Shown: piece after piece, positions 10,022 to 21,289 of the stretch
Numbering within the stretch: the first letter of the stretch is position 1
How the letters are laid out: every line of letters starts with the position of its first letter
DNA from: Papio anubis
Lineage: Eukaryota; Chordata; Mammalia; Primates; Cercopithecidae
Direction of reading: 5' to 3'
DNA: 64,000 nt
Assembly: GCF_008728515.1 (NCBI RefSeq)
Contig: NC_044976.1
Location: forward strand, 34,929,376-34,993,375
The notes under the pieces: generated by a model
What the model saw: the letters and a program-made list of their open reading frames with translations, nothing else
The model's database searches: none
What the model was told of the DNA's origin: nothing
Made by a program: the position numbers and the translations under genes

Positions 10022-10321
10022 TTTTTTTTTTTTTTTTGAGACGGAGTCTCGCTCTGCCGCCCAGGCTGGAGTGCTGTGGCCGGATCTCAGCTCACTGCAA
10101 GCTCCGCCTCCCGGGTTCCCACCATTCTCCTGCCTCAGCCTCCCGAGTAGCTGGGACTACAGGCGCCCGCCACCTCGCCCGGCTAGTTTTTTGTATTTTT
10201 TTAGTAGAGACGGGGTTTCACTGTGTTAGCCAGGATGGTCTCGATCTCCTGACCTTGTGATCCGCCCGTCTCGGCCTCCCAAAGTGCTGGGATTACAGGC
10301 TTGAGCCACCGCGCCCGGCCA
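10022..10321 (-). mobile_element. AluY of Old World monkey type, in the Tigger1 terminal repeat
   Basis: Reverse AluY flanked by acctcggagatatt at 10008-10021 and 10322-10335. It carries 'gcccggctagttttttg' and 'caggcttgagccaccgcg', variants I associate with cercopithecine AluYRa-type copies. It is little diverged, hence young. Confidence 0.93.
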
Positions 10322-10559
10322 ACCTCGGAGATATTGTGAGTTCAGTTCCAGACTACTGCAATAAAGCAAATATTGCAATAAAGCAATTCACATGAATTTT
10401 TTGGTTTTCCAGTGCACACAAAACTTATGTTTACACTATACTGTAGTCTATCAAGTGCGCAATAGCGTTATGTCTAAAAACAATGGATATACCTTAATTT
10501 AAAACAACTTTATTGCTAAAAAAATGCTAGCAATCACCTGAGCCTTCAGCAAGTTGTAA

Positions 10560-11970
10560 TCTTTTTGCTGGCGGAGTAGAGGGTCTTGCCTTGATGTTTG
10601 TGGCTGCTGACTCATCAGGGAAGTGGTTACTGAAGGCTGTGGTGACTGTGGCAATTTCTTAAAGTAAGACAACAGGAAAGTTTGCTGCATCCAGTGACCC
10701 TTCCTTTCATGAAAGATTTCTCTGTGGCATACGATGCTATTTGATGGCATTTTACCCACAGTAGAACTTCTTTCAAAATTAGACTCAGTCCTCTCAAACC
10801 CTACTGCTGCTTGATCAACTTAGTTTATGTGATATTCTAAATCCGCTGTCGTCATTTCAACAATGTTCACAGCATCTTCACCAGGAGTAGATTCTATCTT
10901 AAGAAACCACTTTCTTTGCTCATCCATAAGAAGCAACTCCTCATCTGTTAAAGTTTTATCATGAGATTGCAGTAATTCAGTCACATCTTCAGGCTCCACT
11001 TCTAATTCTAGTTCTCTTGCTATTTCCACCACATCTGCAGTTACTTCCTGTACACAAGTCTTGAGCCCCTAAAAATCATCGCTGAGGACTGGAACCAACT
11101 TCTTCCAAATTCTTGTACATGTTGATATTTTGACCTTCTCCCATGAATCATGAATGTTCTTAATGGCATCTAGAATAATGAATCCTTTCCAGAAGGTTTT
11201 CAATTTTCTTTGCCCAGATCCACCAGAGGAGTCACTATCTATGGTAGCTCTAGCCTTACAAAATGTACTTTTTAAATTATAAGACTTGAAAGTCAAAATT
11301 ATTCCTCGATCCATAGGCTGCAGATTGGATGTTGTGTTAGCAGGCATAAAAACATTAATCTTCTTGTACATCTCCATCAGAGCTTTTGAGTGACCAGGTG
11401 CACTGTCAATAAGCAGTAATATGTTGAAAGGAATCTTTATTTTCCCAGAGCAGTGGTTCTTAACAGTGGCCTTAAAATAGCTAGTAAACCGTGCTGTAAG
11501 CAGATATGCTGTCATTCAAGCTTTGTTGTTCCATTTATAGAGCACAGGCAGAGAAGATTTAGCACAAGTCTTAAGAATCCTAGGATTTTCAGAATGGTAA
11601 ATGAGCATTGGCTTCAACTTAAAGTCACCAGCTGCACTGGCCCCTAACCAGTTTGTCCTTTGAAGCTTGGAAGCCAGGCATGGACTTCTCCTCTCTAGCT
11701 ATGAAAGCTAGATGGCGTCTTCTTCCAATAGAAGGCTATTTCAACTGCATTGAAAATCTGGTAGCCACCTTTATCAATGATCTTAGCCAGAGCTCCTGGA
11801 GAACTTGCTGCAGCTTCTACATCAGCACTTGCTGCTTCACCTTGGCTTTTATGTATGGCCATGGCTTCTTTCATTAAGCTTCACGAACCAACCTCTCCTA
11901 GCTTCAAATTTTTCTTCTGCAGTTGCCTCACCTCTCTCAGCCTTCATAGTATTGAAGAGAGTTAGGGCCC
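10560..11970 (-). pseudogene. Broken Tigger1 transposase
   Basis: This is a decayed pogo-type transposase, the family that gave rise to TIGD and JRK genes. Readable pieces, C-terminal to N-terminal, are SLLSYFKKLPQ-like sequence (about 10560-10759), a 70-residue block (10823-11032, ELELEVEPEDVTELLQSHD) and a 148-codon block (11069-11515). The last holds the DDE-domain segments LLLIDSAPGHS and LQPMDRGII. Frameshifts and stops separate them. The DNA-binding N-terminus is largely deleted, so it cannot be active. Confidence 0.88.
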
Positions 11971-12214
11971 AAGGGGAGGGAGGGAGATGGGAGAACGTCT
12001 GGTCAGTGGAGTAGTCAAAACACACACGTTTATCAATTAGGTTTGCCATTTTTTATGGGTATGGTTTCTGGCACCCCAAGACAATTACTATAGTGACATC
12101 CAAGATCACTAATCCCGGATCACCATAACACGTATAATAATAATGAAAACATTTGAAATATTTAGGGGGCACAAACCCCATCATGAAGGCAGAATTGCAG
12201 AGGGACTTCAGAGC

Positions 12215-12375
12215 CAGACTATCACTTGCTTAGTTCTTAAACTCTCTGGGCCTCAGTTTCCTCATCTGTAACATGGGGATAATTGTAGTACCTTAACCTG
12301 TAAGGTTGTTGCAAGGCTTAAAATGGTGCCTGGCACATACTAAGTGCTGAATATATGTTAGTTATAGTTAATACC
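12215..12375 (+). repeat. MIR element
   Basis: 'tgggcctcagtttcctcatc', 'taaggttgttgcaaggctta' and 'gcctggcacatactaagtgc' in MIR order. Confidence 0.85.
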
Positions 12376-12984
12376 GAGCCTGAGTCCTCATGGGAGCAGT
12401 GTAGAACTTCCCATCTCCTCCCCCACATTCCCCCACAAAAGACTGGACACTGTAGAAGAAAGGGCTATGGCTTGTTCATGTTTGCATTCCAATGCCCATC
12501 GCAGGACCTGCCACACAGGTGCCCAGAAAATACCACTAAGCCCCAAGACAGTCTTACGGGATTGGGATTGTGAGTTCTACTTTACAGAGAAGGAAACTGA
12601 GGCTCACGGAGGAGCAGAGACTTGTCCTAAGCCATATGGGGTTGCCAGTGAAGGATCTGGGTTTGACTCCAAGTCTCTGGCTCTTTCTCCTCTACCAGGG
12701 GGGTGATCCAGGCCTTTCCAGTTTGGTGGCCAGTCCCACCCAGCTCTGAAGCCCCTACCCGGCATGACAGCTCCCTGCTCTCCACGTGGGGAAATGGGCT
12801 TGGCAGAGCCACCCCTACTTGGGGGCCCAGCATGGCAGCTCCATAGCAACCTGAGAATGCAGCAGTGGGGTGGGGAGCTTACCCCGGGGGAGAGGGATAA
12901 GATGCGGGAGGTCCGCAAACAGGATCTAGAACAATTCCCATACCCCGAAGAGTTCCCTCATGCTGGGACTTTGTAATCAACCTC
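12376..12984. other. Single-copy stretch with a minus-strand MIR relic
   Basis: A reversed MIR piece at about 12575-12705 ('cagagaaggaaactgaggct', then 'gggtttgactccaagtctct'). The remainder is GC-rich single-copy sequence with no gene recognised. Confidence 0.55.
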
Positions 12985-13575
12985 TCCCCATCCCCAACCC
13001 TTGATCTGTTCTCTGGCTCTATAGTTTTTCCTTTCTCAGAATGTTGTACAAATAAAATCAACAGCTTAGAATCTTTTGAGCCTGGCTTCTTTCACTTGAC
13101 ATAATGCATTTGAAAGTCATCCATGGTGTTGTGTGTATCAATAGTTTGCTCTTGTTTGTGGCTGAGTAATATTCCATTGTATGGCTGTACCACATTTTCA
13201 TTATCCATTCACCTGTTTAAAGGATATTTGGTTATGGAAAAAGAATATTTTAAAAAAGGACATTTGGGGTGTTTCCAGTTTTTTGTAATTTTGAAAATTT
13301 ATGTAATTTATGTAATTATGTGCTTCTATCAACATCTGTGCACAGGTTTTTGTGTGAATGTAAGTTTTCATTTCTCTGGGAAATAAATACCTGCGAGTGA
13401 GATTGCTGGGTCATGTCACAAGCATTTTGAGAAACTAACAGACTGTTTTTTAGGATAACTGTACCATTTTGCACTTCTACCAGCAATGTATGAAAATTCT
13501 AGTTGTTCCACATCCTGTCTAGCACTCAGTAATTGGCAGTATTTTTTTTTTTTACCTTTGCCATTCTAAATAAGA
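12985..13575 (-). mobile_element. Old L1 3' fragment
   Basis: Reversed L1 ORF2/3' landmarks: 'cttctttcacttgacataat', 'tattccattgtatggctgta', 'gagattgctgggtcatgt', 'cttctaccagcaatgtatga'. Confidence 0.88.
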
Positions 13576-15454
13576 TGTGCAACCCAAGCATGGAATTGTG
13601 ACAAAAAATCTTAATAAATGGTGTCAGTGGCTACAGAAATCAGAATAAGGCTTGCTAGAGTGAACTGGAGCAAACAATTACATCTCAGACACTAGAAAGG
13701 TGGTGGAGGTGTGGGAGGAGGATGCCCTGGAGTGATGGAAGGAACTGGGTTGTTTAAGACAAATTCAAGGGGGACCTGGGATTGTGGAGTGACTCTCCGG
13801 GGTCAGGGCTGCAAAGCCTTCAGACTATCAAACTGCATCATCCCTCCATTGCACCAAGGTGGAGACCAAGGTCTGATTGTCAGGGAAAGGTCTGCCTAGT
13901 CACAGGAAGTACATTGGCTTCTTAATAAATTTGTGAATGACAAAGTGGGGATTGTCTTCAGGCTTCCCCTGGGGCTGGGGTATGGCGCGGTGCTCGCCTG
14001 GAGGTGGCAGGTGTACTGATTGACCTCTCCTGGGTCATTTGGACAGCGGGCTTCTTCGTGAGGGACACAGCACAGAAACAGCTCCTTGTGGCATTGCCTG
14101 GCCCAGAGGGACCCCTGTGCCCACTCTAAGAAGGAGGACAGGCTGTGGGACTGGGAGGGTGGGAACTGGGGAGTGTCACAGGGTTGTCTGCTCCGGAGGT
14201 ATTAATTGTCCCTATTGCATGAAAATCTGGTCATTTCCCTTCTTCTGTGTGACCGTCGAGTCTCTGAAGGCATGACATCCTCATTAAGGCCACCAGGCCT
14301 GCCCCACAGGGGACAGACAGCACTGACTAGGAAAGAATCCAGCGTGTACTCCCCAAGGCCTGGAGCTGCCCAGCCCTCACTCCACTCACCCCTCTTGCCT
14401 CTGATGTTCAACAGGGAAAGGCCCCAGGGAGGCAGGGTTAAGTGGATGGACTATGGCTGGATTCTGGGGGTGAAGGAGGGAGGGACCCATGATTACCTAA
14501 TGTATCTGAGCCAGGCTGTGATTTGGCCCCAACCTCAGCTCCTGCAGTGGGTTGGGGAGCCCTTTGACTTTTGTATCTCACACGAGGAAGGAGGGGAAGC
14601 AGAGAAAACCCCTATTCAAGAAGCTCATGGCCATATACATTGCTCAAGGGGGTGGCCTGTGCCAGTGATTGTAGAGGCAATGGCCATCTGCCTGTCTCTA
14701 AATCTCACTCCACTGCCCTGCCACCGTACCTGGAATTCTACCATTGGGGTCAGGCCTTTGATTAAAGCTGTAACTCTGGAAGAGCCCTGTGAAAATGTAT
14801 CCACATTACTTAGAGAGGGCAGGCATTGTTTTGTGTTGCCTGATTAAATTAACTGCTGCCACTTAGAGAGTGCCTACTGCAGGGCTCTGAGGGGCTGAAA
14901 CATGAAGGGGGTAACTTGTGATGAGTGAGTGGGGGAATGGAAGAAGAGAGATTGGTGTGAGCAAAAGGCGTGGCCTGATCACGGTGGGCAGCATGTGCTG
15001 GGGGCAGAGGTGGCCCAAGTTGGGGGGAATAAGTGGGGAGGGTGGTAGGAGAGGCAGACTGACCACAGGGCATTGAAGGACAGGGGTGTGGGGCAGAGGA
15101 AGGTGGTGTGGGATGGGTCTGAAGCCTCCTCTTTGTCTGGTGTTTTCTGAATGACTGATACTTTGAGAACACTTTGTGCTCCTGAGACCTTTAGATGCTG
15201 CCATGGAGCTGCTCTTTGGGGCATACGGGAGCATCCTTTAGGATTGTGGCTCTTCCTCCATTACCTTCTTTCAAAGCGGACTTTGGCTTCTGGAGCTTGT
15301 GACCAAGGAAGAGGGCTCCTACCTTTTCCTACACTGGCAACATCAAAGGTGACAGTGCCACCTCCTCCAAGTTAGCGCATTTGGGGCTGAGGAGATACAT
15401 TATAGTACAGACAACAACCATAGTGATGACAATGACAACATCTTGACAATGTCT
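13576..15454. other. Single-copy stretch, no gene supported
   Basis: Mostly single-copy GC-moderate DNA. An open frame of 213 codons at 14206-14847 (+) has no recognisable domain, no Kozak or promoter context, and overlapping frames on the other strand, so I do not call it a gene. Confidence 0.5.
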
Positions 15455-15690
15455 TCATCAAATGCCATTGTTGAGTGTTTACTTCCCACCAGGTGCTGTG
15501 TAAGCAGTTCACGCACATTTCATGTAATGCTCACAAGGACCCTATTGTCACCCCAATTTATGGAGCAGGAGATGGAGGTACAACTTGCCCAGGAGCATGT
15601 GGTGAGTACAGAGAACAGCTGGAATCCAGATGCAGACCTGACTGCAAAGTGAATGCTTTTGACCGCCACTCAAGGTCAAATGGAACCGAA
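15455..15690 (-). repeat. MIR element
   Basis: 'ttgttgagtgtttacttccc', 'aagcagttcacgcacatttc' and 'ggaatccagatgcagacctg' follow the reversed MIR layout. Confidence 0.6.
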
Positions 15691-16479
15691 ATGGTCACGC
15701 CTTTAATTCAGGTGGACAGGGGAGTATGACATGAGGAGTTCCTAGAATTCTAGGTCTGTGCTGGATGGGGAATAGGGGACCTGGGACCAGACCCTGCCCC
15801 AAAGAATCCCAGTCCATATGGGGGAGATGGGATGGCACTCAAGGGAGATGGAGACAGCCCTCTCTGCTGAGCAGCACCTACCCTCAGTTGGGCATTCACA
15901 ATGGGATTTCCCTGTCTTGTCCCCATCGAAGTTTATCCAAGGAGTACATGACTGTAAATTTTTCCAACTCCGCAGCCACCCGGCCCTGGCCCCAGCCTCG
16001 GCCAGTGGATGCTGCTGAGCAGACAACAGATTTGTCACTGGGCAAGTCCCTGAGCCAGCACAGCTGTCAATGGGGAGGAGTGGCTCTGCACGGTGGCCAT
16101 GGCAAGTTTACCCTTGAGCGTGACAGGTGCAGACAGAGACCTCAGAATTTGTGGCTCTTCCCTCTGAGTGATGGATAGATCTAGCTCCTGAGCCTGGGCT
16201 CCAGCACTTGCTGTCAGAGATGAGTCCTGCTCAGCGGGGTGAGGAGTGAAGCAGAGGGCAGAATGTGCCTCTGAACAACTTTGGGACCACTTTCTTGGTG
16301 GGCAGGGCTGGGCGTGAGTGCAGTGACCTTGGCCAGGATGGAAGAAGGGAGCTTGAAGGTTGTGAGCTTGATGTGTGCTGCTTCCGGCTGCCCCCTGACA
16401 GTTGGCACCCTGTCCCTGCACAGCAAACAACAGCAGGGCACGACTCTTGCTTTCTTTCTCTCTTGCTCTCTTGCTTTCT
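15691..16479. other. Single-copy stretch, nothing recognised
   Basis: No repeat or gene that I can support. Overlapping open frames of up to 166 codons on both strands look like chance frames in GC-rich DNA. Confidence 0.5.
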
Positions 16480-17070
16480 TCCAATGATCCATCCAGCTGA
16501 CAAATATTTATGGAACATGCACTCTTTGCAGGCACTGTGCCAGGTTCTGGGAAAAGAGTAGGAACAAGATACCCAATCTCCCCGTCTTAGAGTCACATGG
16601 GGGCAGAAACCAACACACACCTTAACAGATGAGAGACACCTCAGGGAATTGCGAGGTCTATGCAGAGAATTTGGAGTGGTGAGAGAGAGTGACCAAGCAG
16701 CCACTTTATGTGACCAGGAAGGTATCTTTTAGGAAGTGACACTGAGGGATAACAGAGTGCCAGCCATGTGTGGCTTCAGGGAAAAGTCCAGTAGGCAGAG
16801 GGAACAGCTGATGCGAAGGGCTGAAGGCAGGAATAAGCTCAGAGGTTTCCAATTTGAGAACAAAGGCATTTTGGCTAGAGTGGATCACGTGCTGGGGACA
16901 TGGCACAGGATAGAAGGCCAAGGCTACTTCTTCACAGGGCCTAAGTCAGCACGAGGAGCTTGAGTTTTATCCTGACTACTGGGAGATGGGCAGCTATTGG
17001 CTATGGGAGATTTAAAGTAGGGGAGAGGCATGATTTGATTTATGTTTTGAAATGATCACTCTGGTTTCAT
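16480..17070 (-). repeat. L2 element, 3' half
   Basis: Reversed L2 order from tail to body: 'gacaaatatttatggaac', 'gcaggcactgtgccaggttc', 'ggcagagggaacagctgatg', 'gagttttatcctgactactg', 'ggcatgatttgatttatg', 'gatcactctggtttc'. Confidence 0.85.
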
Positions 17071-17914
17071 TAAAGCAGATGCCACTAGCAAAATTCAAAC
17101 TTGCTGGAGTTCTCCAGCTGCCAACACACACGGCCTGCCCAGAATATCCAATGCTATTTGTCCTGGTGCCATTCTGACCATATAGAATGCACTGTGTCTA
17201 AAATGATTTTAAATACATAAAGTTTTGTATTAATGTCATTATACACAGACACATATCTCATGAGTATTTCTTTATGAGACAGGTGGACAAGGACCAATCT
17301 TATCCAAGCAAGATACAGAGCCTTGAGTGAAACTGGCACCATTACGAACCATCCTGAGTCCATCAGTTACAAAAACTGCTCCTAATAAATTGAGTAAAGT
17401 AGGGAAGTTAAATGCAAGAGCCTTAGAAGCGTGGGCTCATTGGCTCAAAGGGATATTAACAGATTGGCATTTGAGTGTTGATGTTTGTTGAGCTTTGGGC
17501 AGCATCGTAATTCAACACATGGTTTGGTATGACAATGCTTAGTGTGATATGTTGAATCTGAGATGAGCATGTCATATATAAAAGAGAGAAGAGCTAGCCC
17601 AGAGCTTAGAAAGGAAAAGGAGAATAAAAATTGAGAAATGTGTATTAGAGCATAATAGGAAGGAATTTCAGTGTCCTGGAATTGAATTGGAAAGAATAGC
17701 ATGAATTTAGGATGTTAGCATTCTGCTTAATCCCCCAAATAAACCAGGCTCCCTCTGGACTGATGCATGGGGTCCTGGTGGTGTCATGATGTAACTGTGT
17801 AGTCCCACTGACCATGGATTAGTTCTTTAAGTCACTTTGTATTCCAAGGAATCAAGGGCTTCCTGAAGGATAGATAAGGTGTGCTGGATCTTGGAGAGGA
17901 GATGTCCTGGTTTC
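17071..17914. other. Single-copy AT-richer stretch, nothing recognised
   Basis: No gene, no repeat that I can name, only short chance frames. Confidence 0.45.
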
Positions 17915-17933
17915 GGAAGGCGGTGATGCTTTT

Positions 17934-18071
17934 TTTTTTTTTTTTTTTGGTGACGTAGTCTTGCTCCGTTGCCCAGGCTGGAGTGCAGTGGTGTGATCTC
18001 GGCTTACTGCAAGCTCTGTCTCCCGGGTTCACGCTATTCTCCTGCTTCAGCCTCCCAAGTAGCTGGGACAA
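17934..18071 (-). mobile_element. 5'-truncated Alu (~138 bp)
   Basis: Only the right, A-tail half is present, stopping at 'gtagctgggac'. It is flanked by a 19-bp direct repeat with one mismatch, ggaaggcggtgatgctttt at 17915-17933 and ggaaggcagtgatgctttt at 18072-18090. The truncation therefore dates from the insertion itself, not a later deletion. Confidence 0.93.
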
Positions 18072-18090
18072 GGAAGGCAGTGATGCTTTT

Positions 18091-18885
18091 AAAGATGCCT
18101 ATAGGAAAATTGGAATGAGCACAGTGGCCAGCCCAAAGAGACTCCTTCTTACCCCCTGTTAGTATGCCCAAGCAGGAACAATCTGAGCATAAAAGTCAGT
18201 AATTATGGGCAAATGGCACAAACCAAGTCTATAAACGAGCCTGAGTCCATAAGCCTATTGAAAAATGAAAGCTAACGTGAAGTGTGCCAGAAGAAGTTGG
18301 AAGGCACCCCATCAGTTTTTCCGTATGGTTTACTGAGAGATATTGATTAAGTCACGTGGCTAGAGGCTCACACCTAAATTGTGGCTAGCACCTAGGTCTC
18401 CGATCCAAATTTTTGTCAACTTGTTCCAATAATTGCTTAAGAGATTAAAAGGCAGAATTGTGCTGTTCCTTACGATGTTTATTTGGTTGCGCCCAGTGTT
18501 GGATGTTTGTAAAAAGCCAGGGCGGAATGCAGTGATCTGCAAGGCTTATTTCAAACACTTAGCAAGCACCGGTATACAGACCCACAAGACCCAGATTTTG
18601 TCGTTATAAACCTTTGCATGGCACATCCACATTGTCCTTCGCCCAAGTGACTTTGTCACCAGGGAACAGGTACATAGCACATCCAAAAGAAATCAAGATG
18701 CCTTGAGTAAAGGTGAACAGGATGGTCTTATTGTCCTGAAGCCAGGACATCTGACACTCCAGGGTCATATTTAGGGTCATGTACCAACAGGTACATGAGT
18801 ACACATGTGGTTTTTTGAACTTTATAGGTTAAAAAAATGAATTATTGTAAAATTTAAAATGAGAAAGATTTTACACATAATCCTG
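18091..18885. other. Single-copy stretch, nothing recognised
   Basis: No repeat or gene called. A 66-codon minus frame at 18604-18804 has no recognisable domain. Confidence 0.4.
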
Positions 18886-18899
18886 ATTTTTCCATTTCT

Positions 18900-19199
18900 C
18901 TCTTTTTTTTTTTTTTTTGAGACGGAGTCTCGCTCTGTTGCCCAGGCTGGAGTGCAGTGGTGCGATCTCCATTCACTGCAAGCTCTGCCTCCCAGTTCAC
19001 GCCATTCTCCTGCCCCAGCCTCCTGAGTAGCTGGGACTACAGGCGCCCACCAACACGCCCGGCTAATTTTTTGTATTTTTAGTAGAGACGGGGTTTCACT
19101 GTGTTAGCCAGGATGGTTTCGATCTCCTGACTTCATGATCCGCCCGCCTCGGCCTCCCAAAGTGCTGGGATTATAGGCGTGAGCCACCACCCCCGGCCA
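18900..19199 (-). mobile_element. AluY-like element
   Basis: Complete reverse Alu with direct repeats atttttccatttct (18886-18899) and atttttccgtttct (19200-19213), one mismatch apart. Confidence 0.95.
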
Positions 19200-19404
19200 A
19201 TTTTTCCGTTTCTTTTGAAAAATTGAAAGATCTTCACAGGAGGCTGGAGTTGAGTAGGGACCTCCCTCTGGACCGAGGTTGCTACTCCAGTTAACCCCAG
19301 TCACCACCACTCCCAATCGTCTTCTATGTAGATTATCTTCTTGAACTCTGTAGATATTTGAGTGTTTGACTTCTGCTAGTGATAGCAATGGAGGACAGAA
19401 ACAG

Positions 19405-19520
19405 TGAAGGGCCCATTATTGCTGCTTTATGGCTAAGGAAACTGAGGCTTTAGAGGGCTCAAGTAAATTGCCTGATGTCACAGGCTCTGGGAGGAAATAC
19501 TAGCTGGCTGACCTGTCATG
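19405..19520 (-). repeat. MIR fragment
   Basis: 'ggctaaggaaactgaggctt' followed by 'caagtaaattgcctgatgtc' is reversed MIR. Confidence 0.7.
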
Positions 19521-19560
19521 CATCCTCGTCTTCCTCATTACCGACAGAAATCTATTAACT

Positions 19561-19692
19561 TTTTCTTTTTGAGACACAGCCTCTCTTCTTATGTTCCCCA
19601 GGCTGGCCTTGAGCTCCCAGGTTCAAGCGATCCTCCTGCCTCAACCTCCTAAGTAGCTGAGACTACAGGTTCACACCACAGTGCCCAGCTCA
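19561..19692 (-). mobile_element. Alu monomer (FLAM/AluJ-like)
   Basis: A single ~130-bp old monomer, 'gagacacagcctctcttctt' to 'caccacagtgcccagct'. No second monomer is present. Confidence 0.8.
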
Positions 19693-19772
19693 CAGCCCAA
19701 TGTGGCCTGGTGATTAAGTTCTGGCCAATGACATGTAAGCAGCATTATAAGAACCATTTGAAAAAGCATCCT

Positions 19773-20097
19773 GGCCAGGTGTGGTGGTTGATGCCTGTAA
19801 TCCCAACACTTTGGGAGGCCAAGGCAGGCGGATCACTTGAGGTCAGGAGTTGAAGACCAGCCTGGCCAATATGGTGAAACCCCATCTCTACTAAAAACAC
19901 AAAAAATTAGTCGGTCATGGTGGTGGATGCCTGTAATCCCAGCTACTTGGAAGGCTGAGGGATGAGAAACACTTGAACTCGGGAGGCGGAGGTTGCAGTG
20001 AGCTGAGATCGCACCACTGTACTCCAGCCTAGGCGACAGAACTAGACTCCATCTCAAAAACAAACAAACAAACAAACAAACAAACAAACAAAAAAAT
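19773..20097 (+). mobile_element. AluS-like element with AAAC-repeat tail
   Basis: Full forward Alu from 'ggccaggtgtggtgg'. The A tail has become an (AAAC)n microsatellite at about 20055-20091. Confidence 0.95.
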
Positions 20098-20888
20098 CTT
20101 AAGTTGGAAGGAGATGTATTCTTTCCCCTTTTGTCTTCATTCCTCATGCCTGGAATGCTGATATAATTAATGACTGGGGCCCTGTCAGCTACATTGGGCC
20201 ATGAAGAGACTCTGAGAATGAAAGCTGTGAATTTCAGAGAAGAAAGACAGGAACTGGATTTTCTGATGAATGCGTAGATCCACCACACCAGTACTGACCT
20301 ATGTGTTTCATGATAGCTAATAAACCATGTGTATTTTAAGTCTCGCTTACTGTAACTAATACAGTGTTAAGGCCAGGATTCACGCTCAGTCTGCCGGACA
20401 CCAGTGCCTGGGCTCTTAGGTGCTGCAGTAGTAGCCAATCACAGACATTCCCTATTGCCTGAAGCTGGCCTAACCACCCTCCTTCTTGCCTACTGGCATT
20501 GGAGGAGCAATTGAACCACATGCTTTGTCTGGCTAATGGCAAGTGGCAGTCTTCCAGTTCTACAGAAACCACAAAACTGACCCAAACAAGGGTAGTTTGG
20601 GAGTTCCTTGGTTGGGAACTGCAGTTCCATATGTCACCTCACTATAAGAACAATAGCCTCTGAGCTTCCGTTCTGGGCTGCCCTCCAAGGCCAAATGACA
20701 GATAAACAATGACCAAAAGGGAGTGGGTTCTTCAGGGAGACCCCAACAGTCTGCTGAGGCTGTCACCAGCTGCTACCTTATTTTTACTAATGTGTAGTAT
20801 GTTCCTGTAGTGATGAGTGTCCTTTTAGTTCAAAGTAATGGATCTCTCTTGCGTAAGTGGTTGGGGTTATTAATTTTGCTTTTGGCAC
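20098..20888. other. Single-copy or unassigned old-repeat stretch
   Basis: The first 260 bp ('gcctggaatgctgatataat', 'gccatgaagagactctgaga', '...actaatacag') look like an unnamed old interspersed repeat whose left part lies before the Alu. The rest is single copy. Confidence 0.35.
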
Positions 20889-20905
20889 AAGAAAAACCCA
20901 CAGGA

Positions 20906-21205
20906 GGCCGGGCATGGTGGCTCACGCCTGCAACCCAAGCACTTTGGGAGGCCAAGGCAGGCAAATCATGAGGTTAGGAGTTCAAGACCAGCATGGTCAA
21001 CATGGTGAAGCCCCGTCTCTACTAAAAATACAAAAATTACCAGATGTGGTGGCGGGCGCCTGTAATCCCAGCTACTTGGGAGGCTGTGGCAGGAGAATTG
21101 CTTGAACCCGGGTGGCAGAGGTTGCAGTAAGCCAAGATTGTGCCACTGCACTCAAACCTGGGTGCAGAGCAAGACTCTGTCTCAAAAAGAAAAAAAAGAA
21201 AAAAA
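20906..21205 (+). mobile_element. Alu
   Basis: Complete forward Alu from 'ggccgggcatggtgg' to an A-rich AAAG tail. The flanks share gaaaaacccaca on the left and aaaaaacccaca on the right. Confidence 0.95.
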
Positions 21206-21289
21206 GAAAAAACCCACATGATCAGACATCGAGATGTCTCTGGGGGCTATGAATGAAGACAGCCTTCTGGTTGGAAAATTTGCAAGGTT

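Larger units (their letters stand above)
10001..12162 (-). mobile_element. Tigger1 DNA transposon (pogo group), right end lost
   Basis: It begins after TA with 'cagacatacctcggagatat', the Tigger1 terminal repeat, interrupted by an Alu and resuming at 'acctcggagatattgtgagt'. Body landmarks follow the Tigger1 consensus to 'ataataataatgaaaacatt' near 12160. The far terminal repeat is absent, and part of the transposase N-terminal DNA is missing near 11965. Confidence 0.93.

Noticed and set aside
14206..14847. 213-codon plus-strand open frame
   Set aside because: No recognisable domain, no promoter or polyadenylation context, and long frames overlap nearby on both strands. Kept only as a remark.
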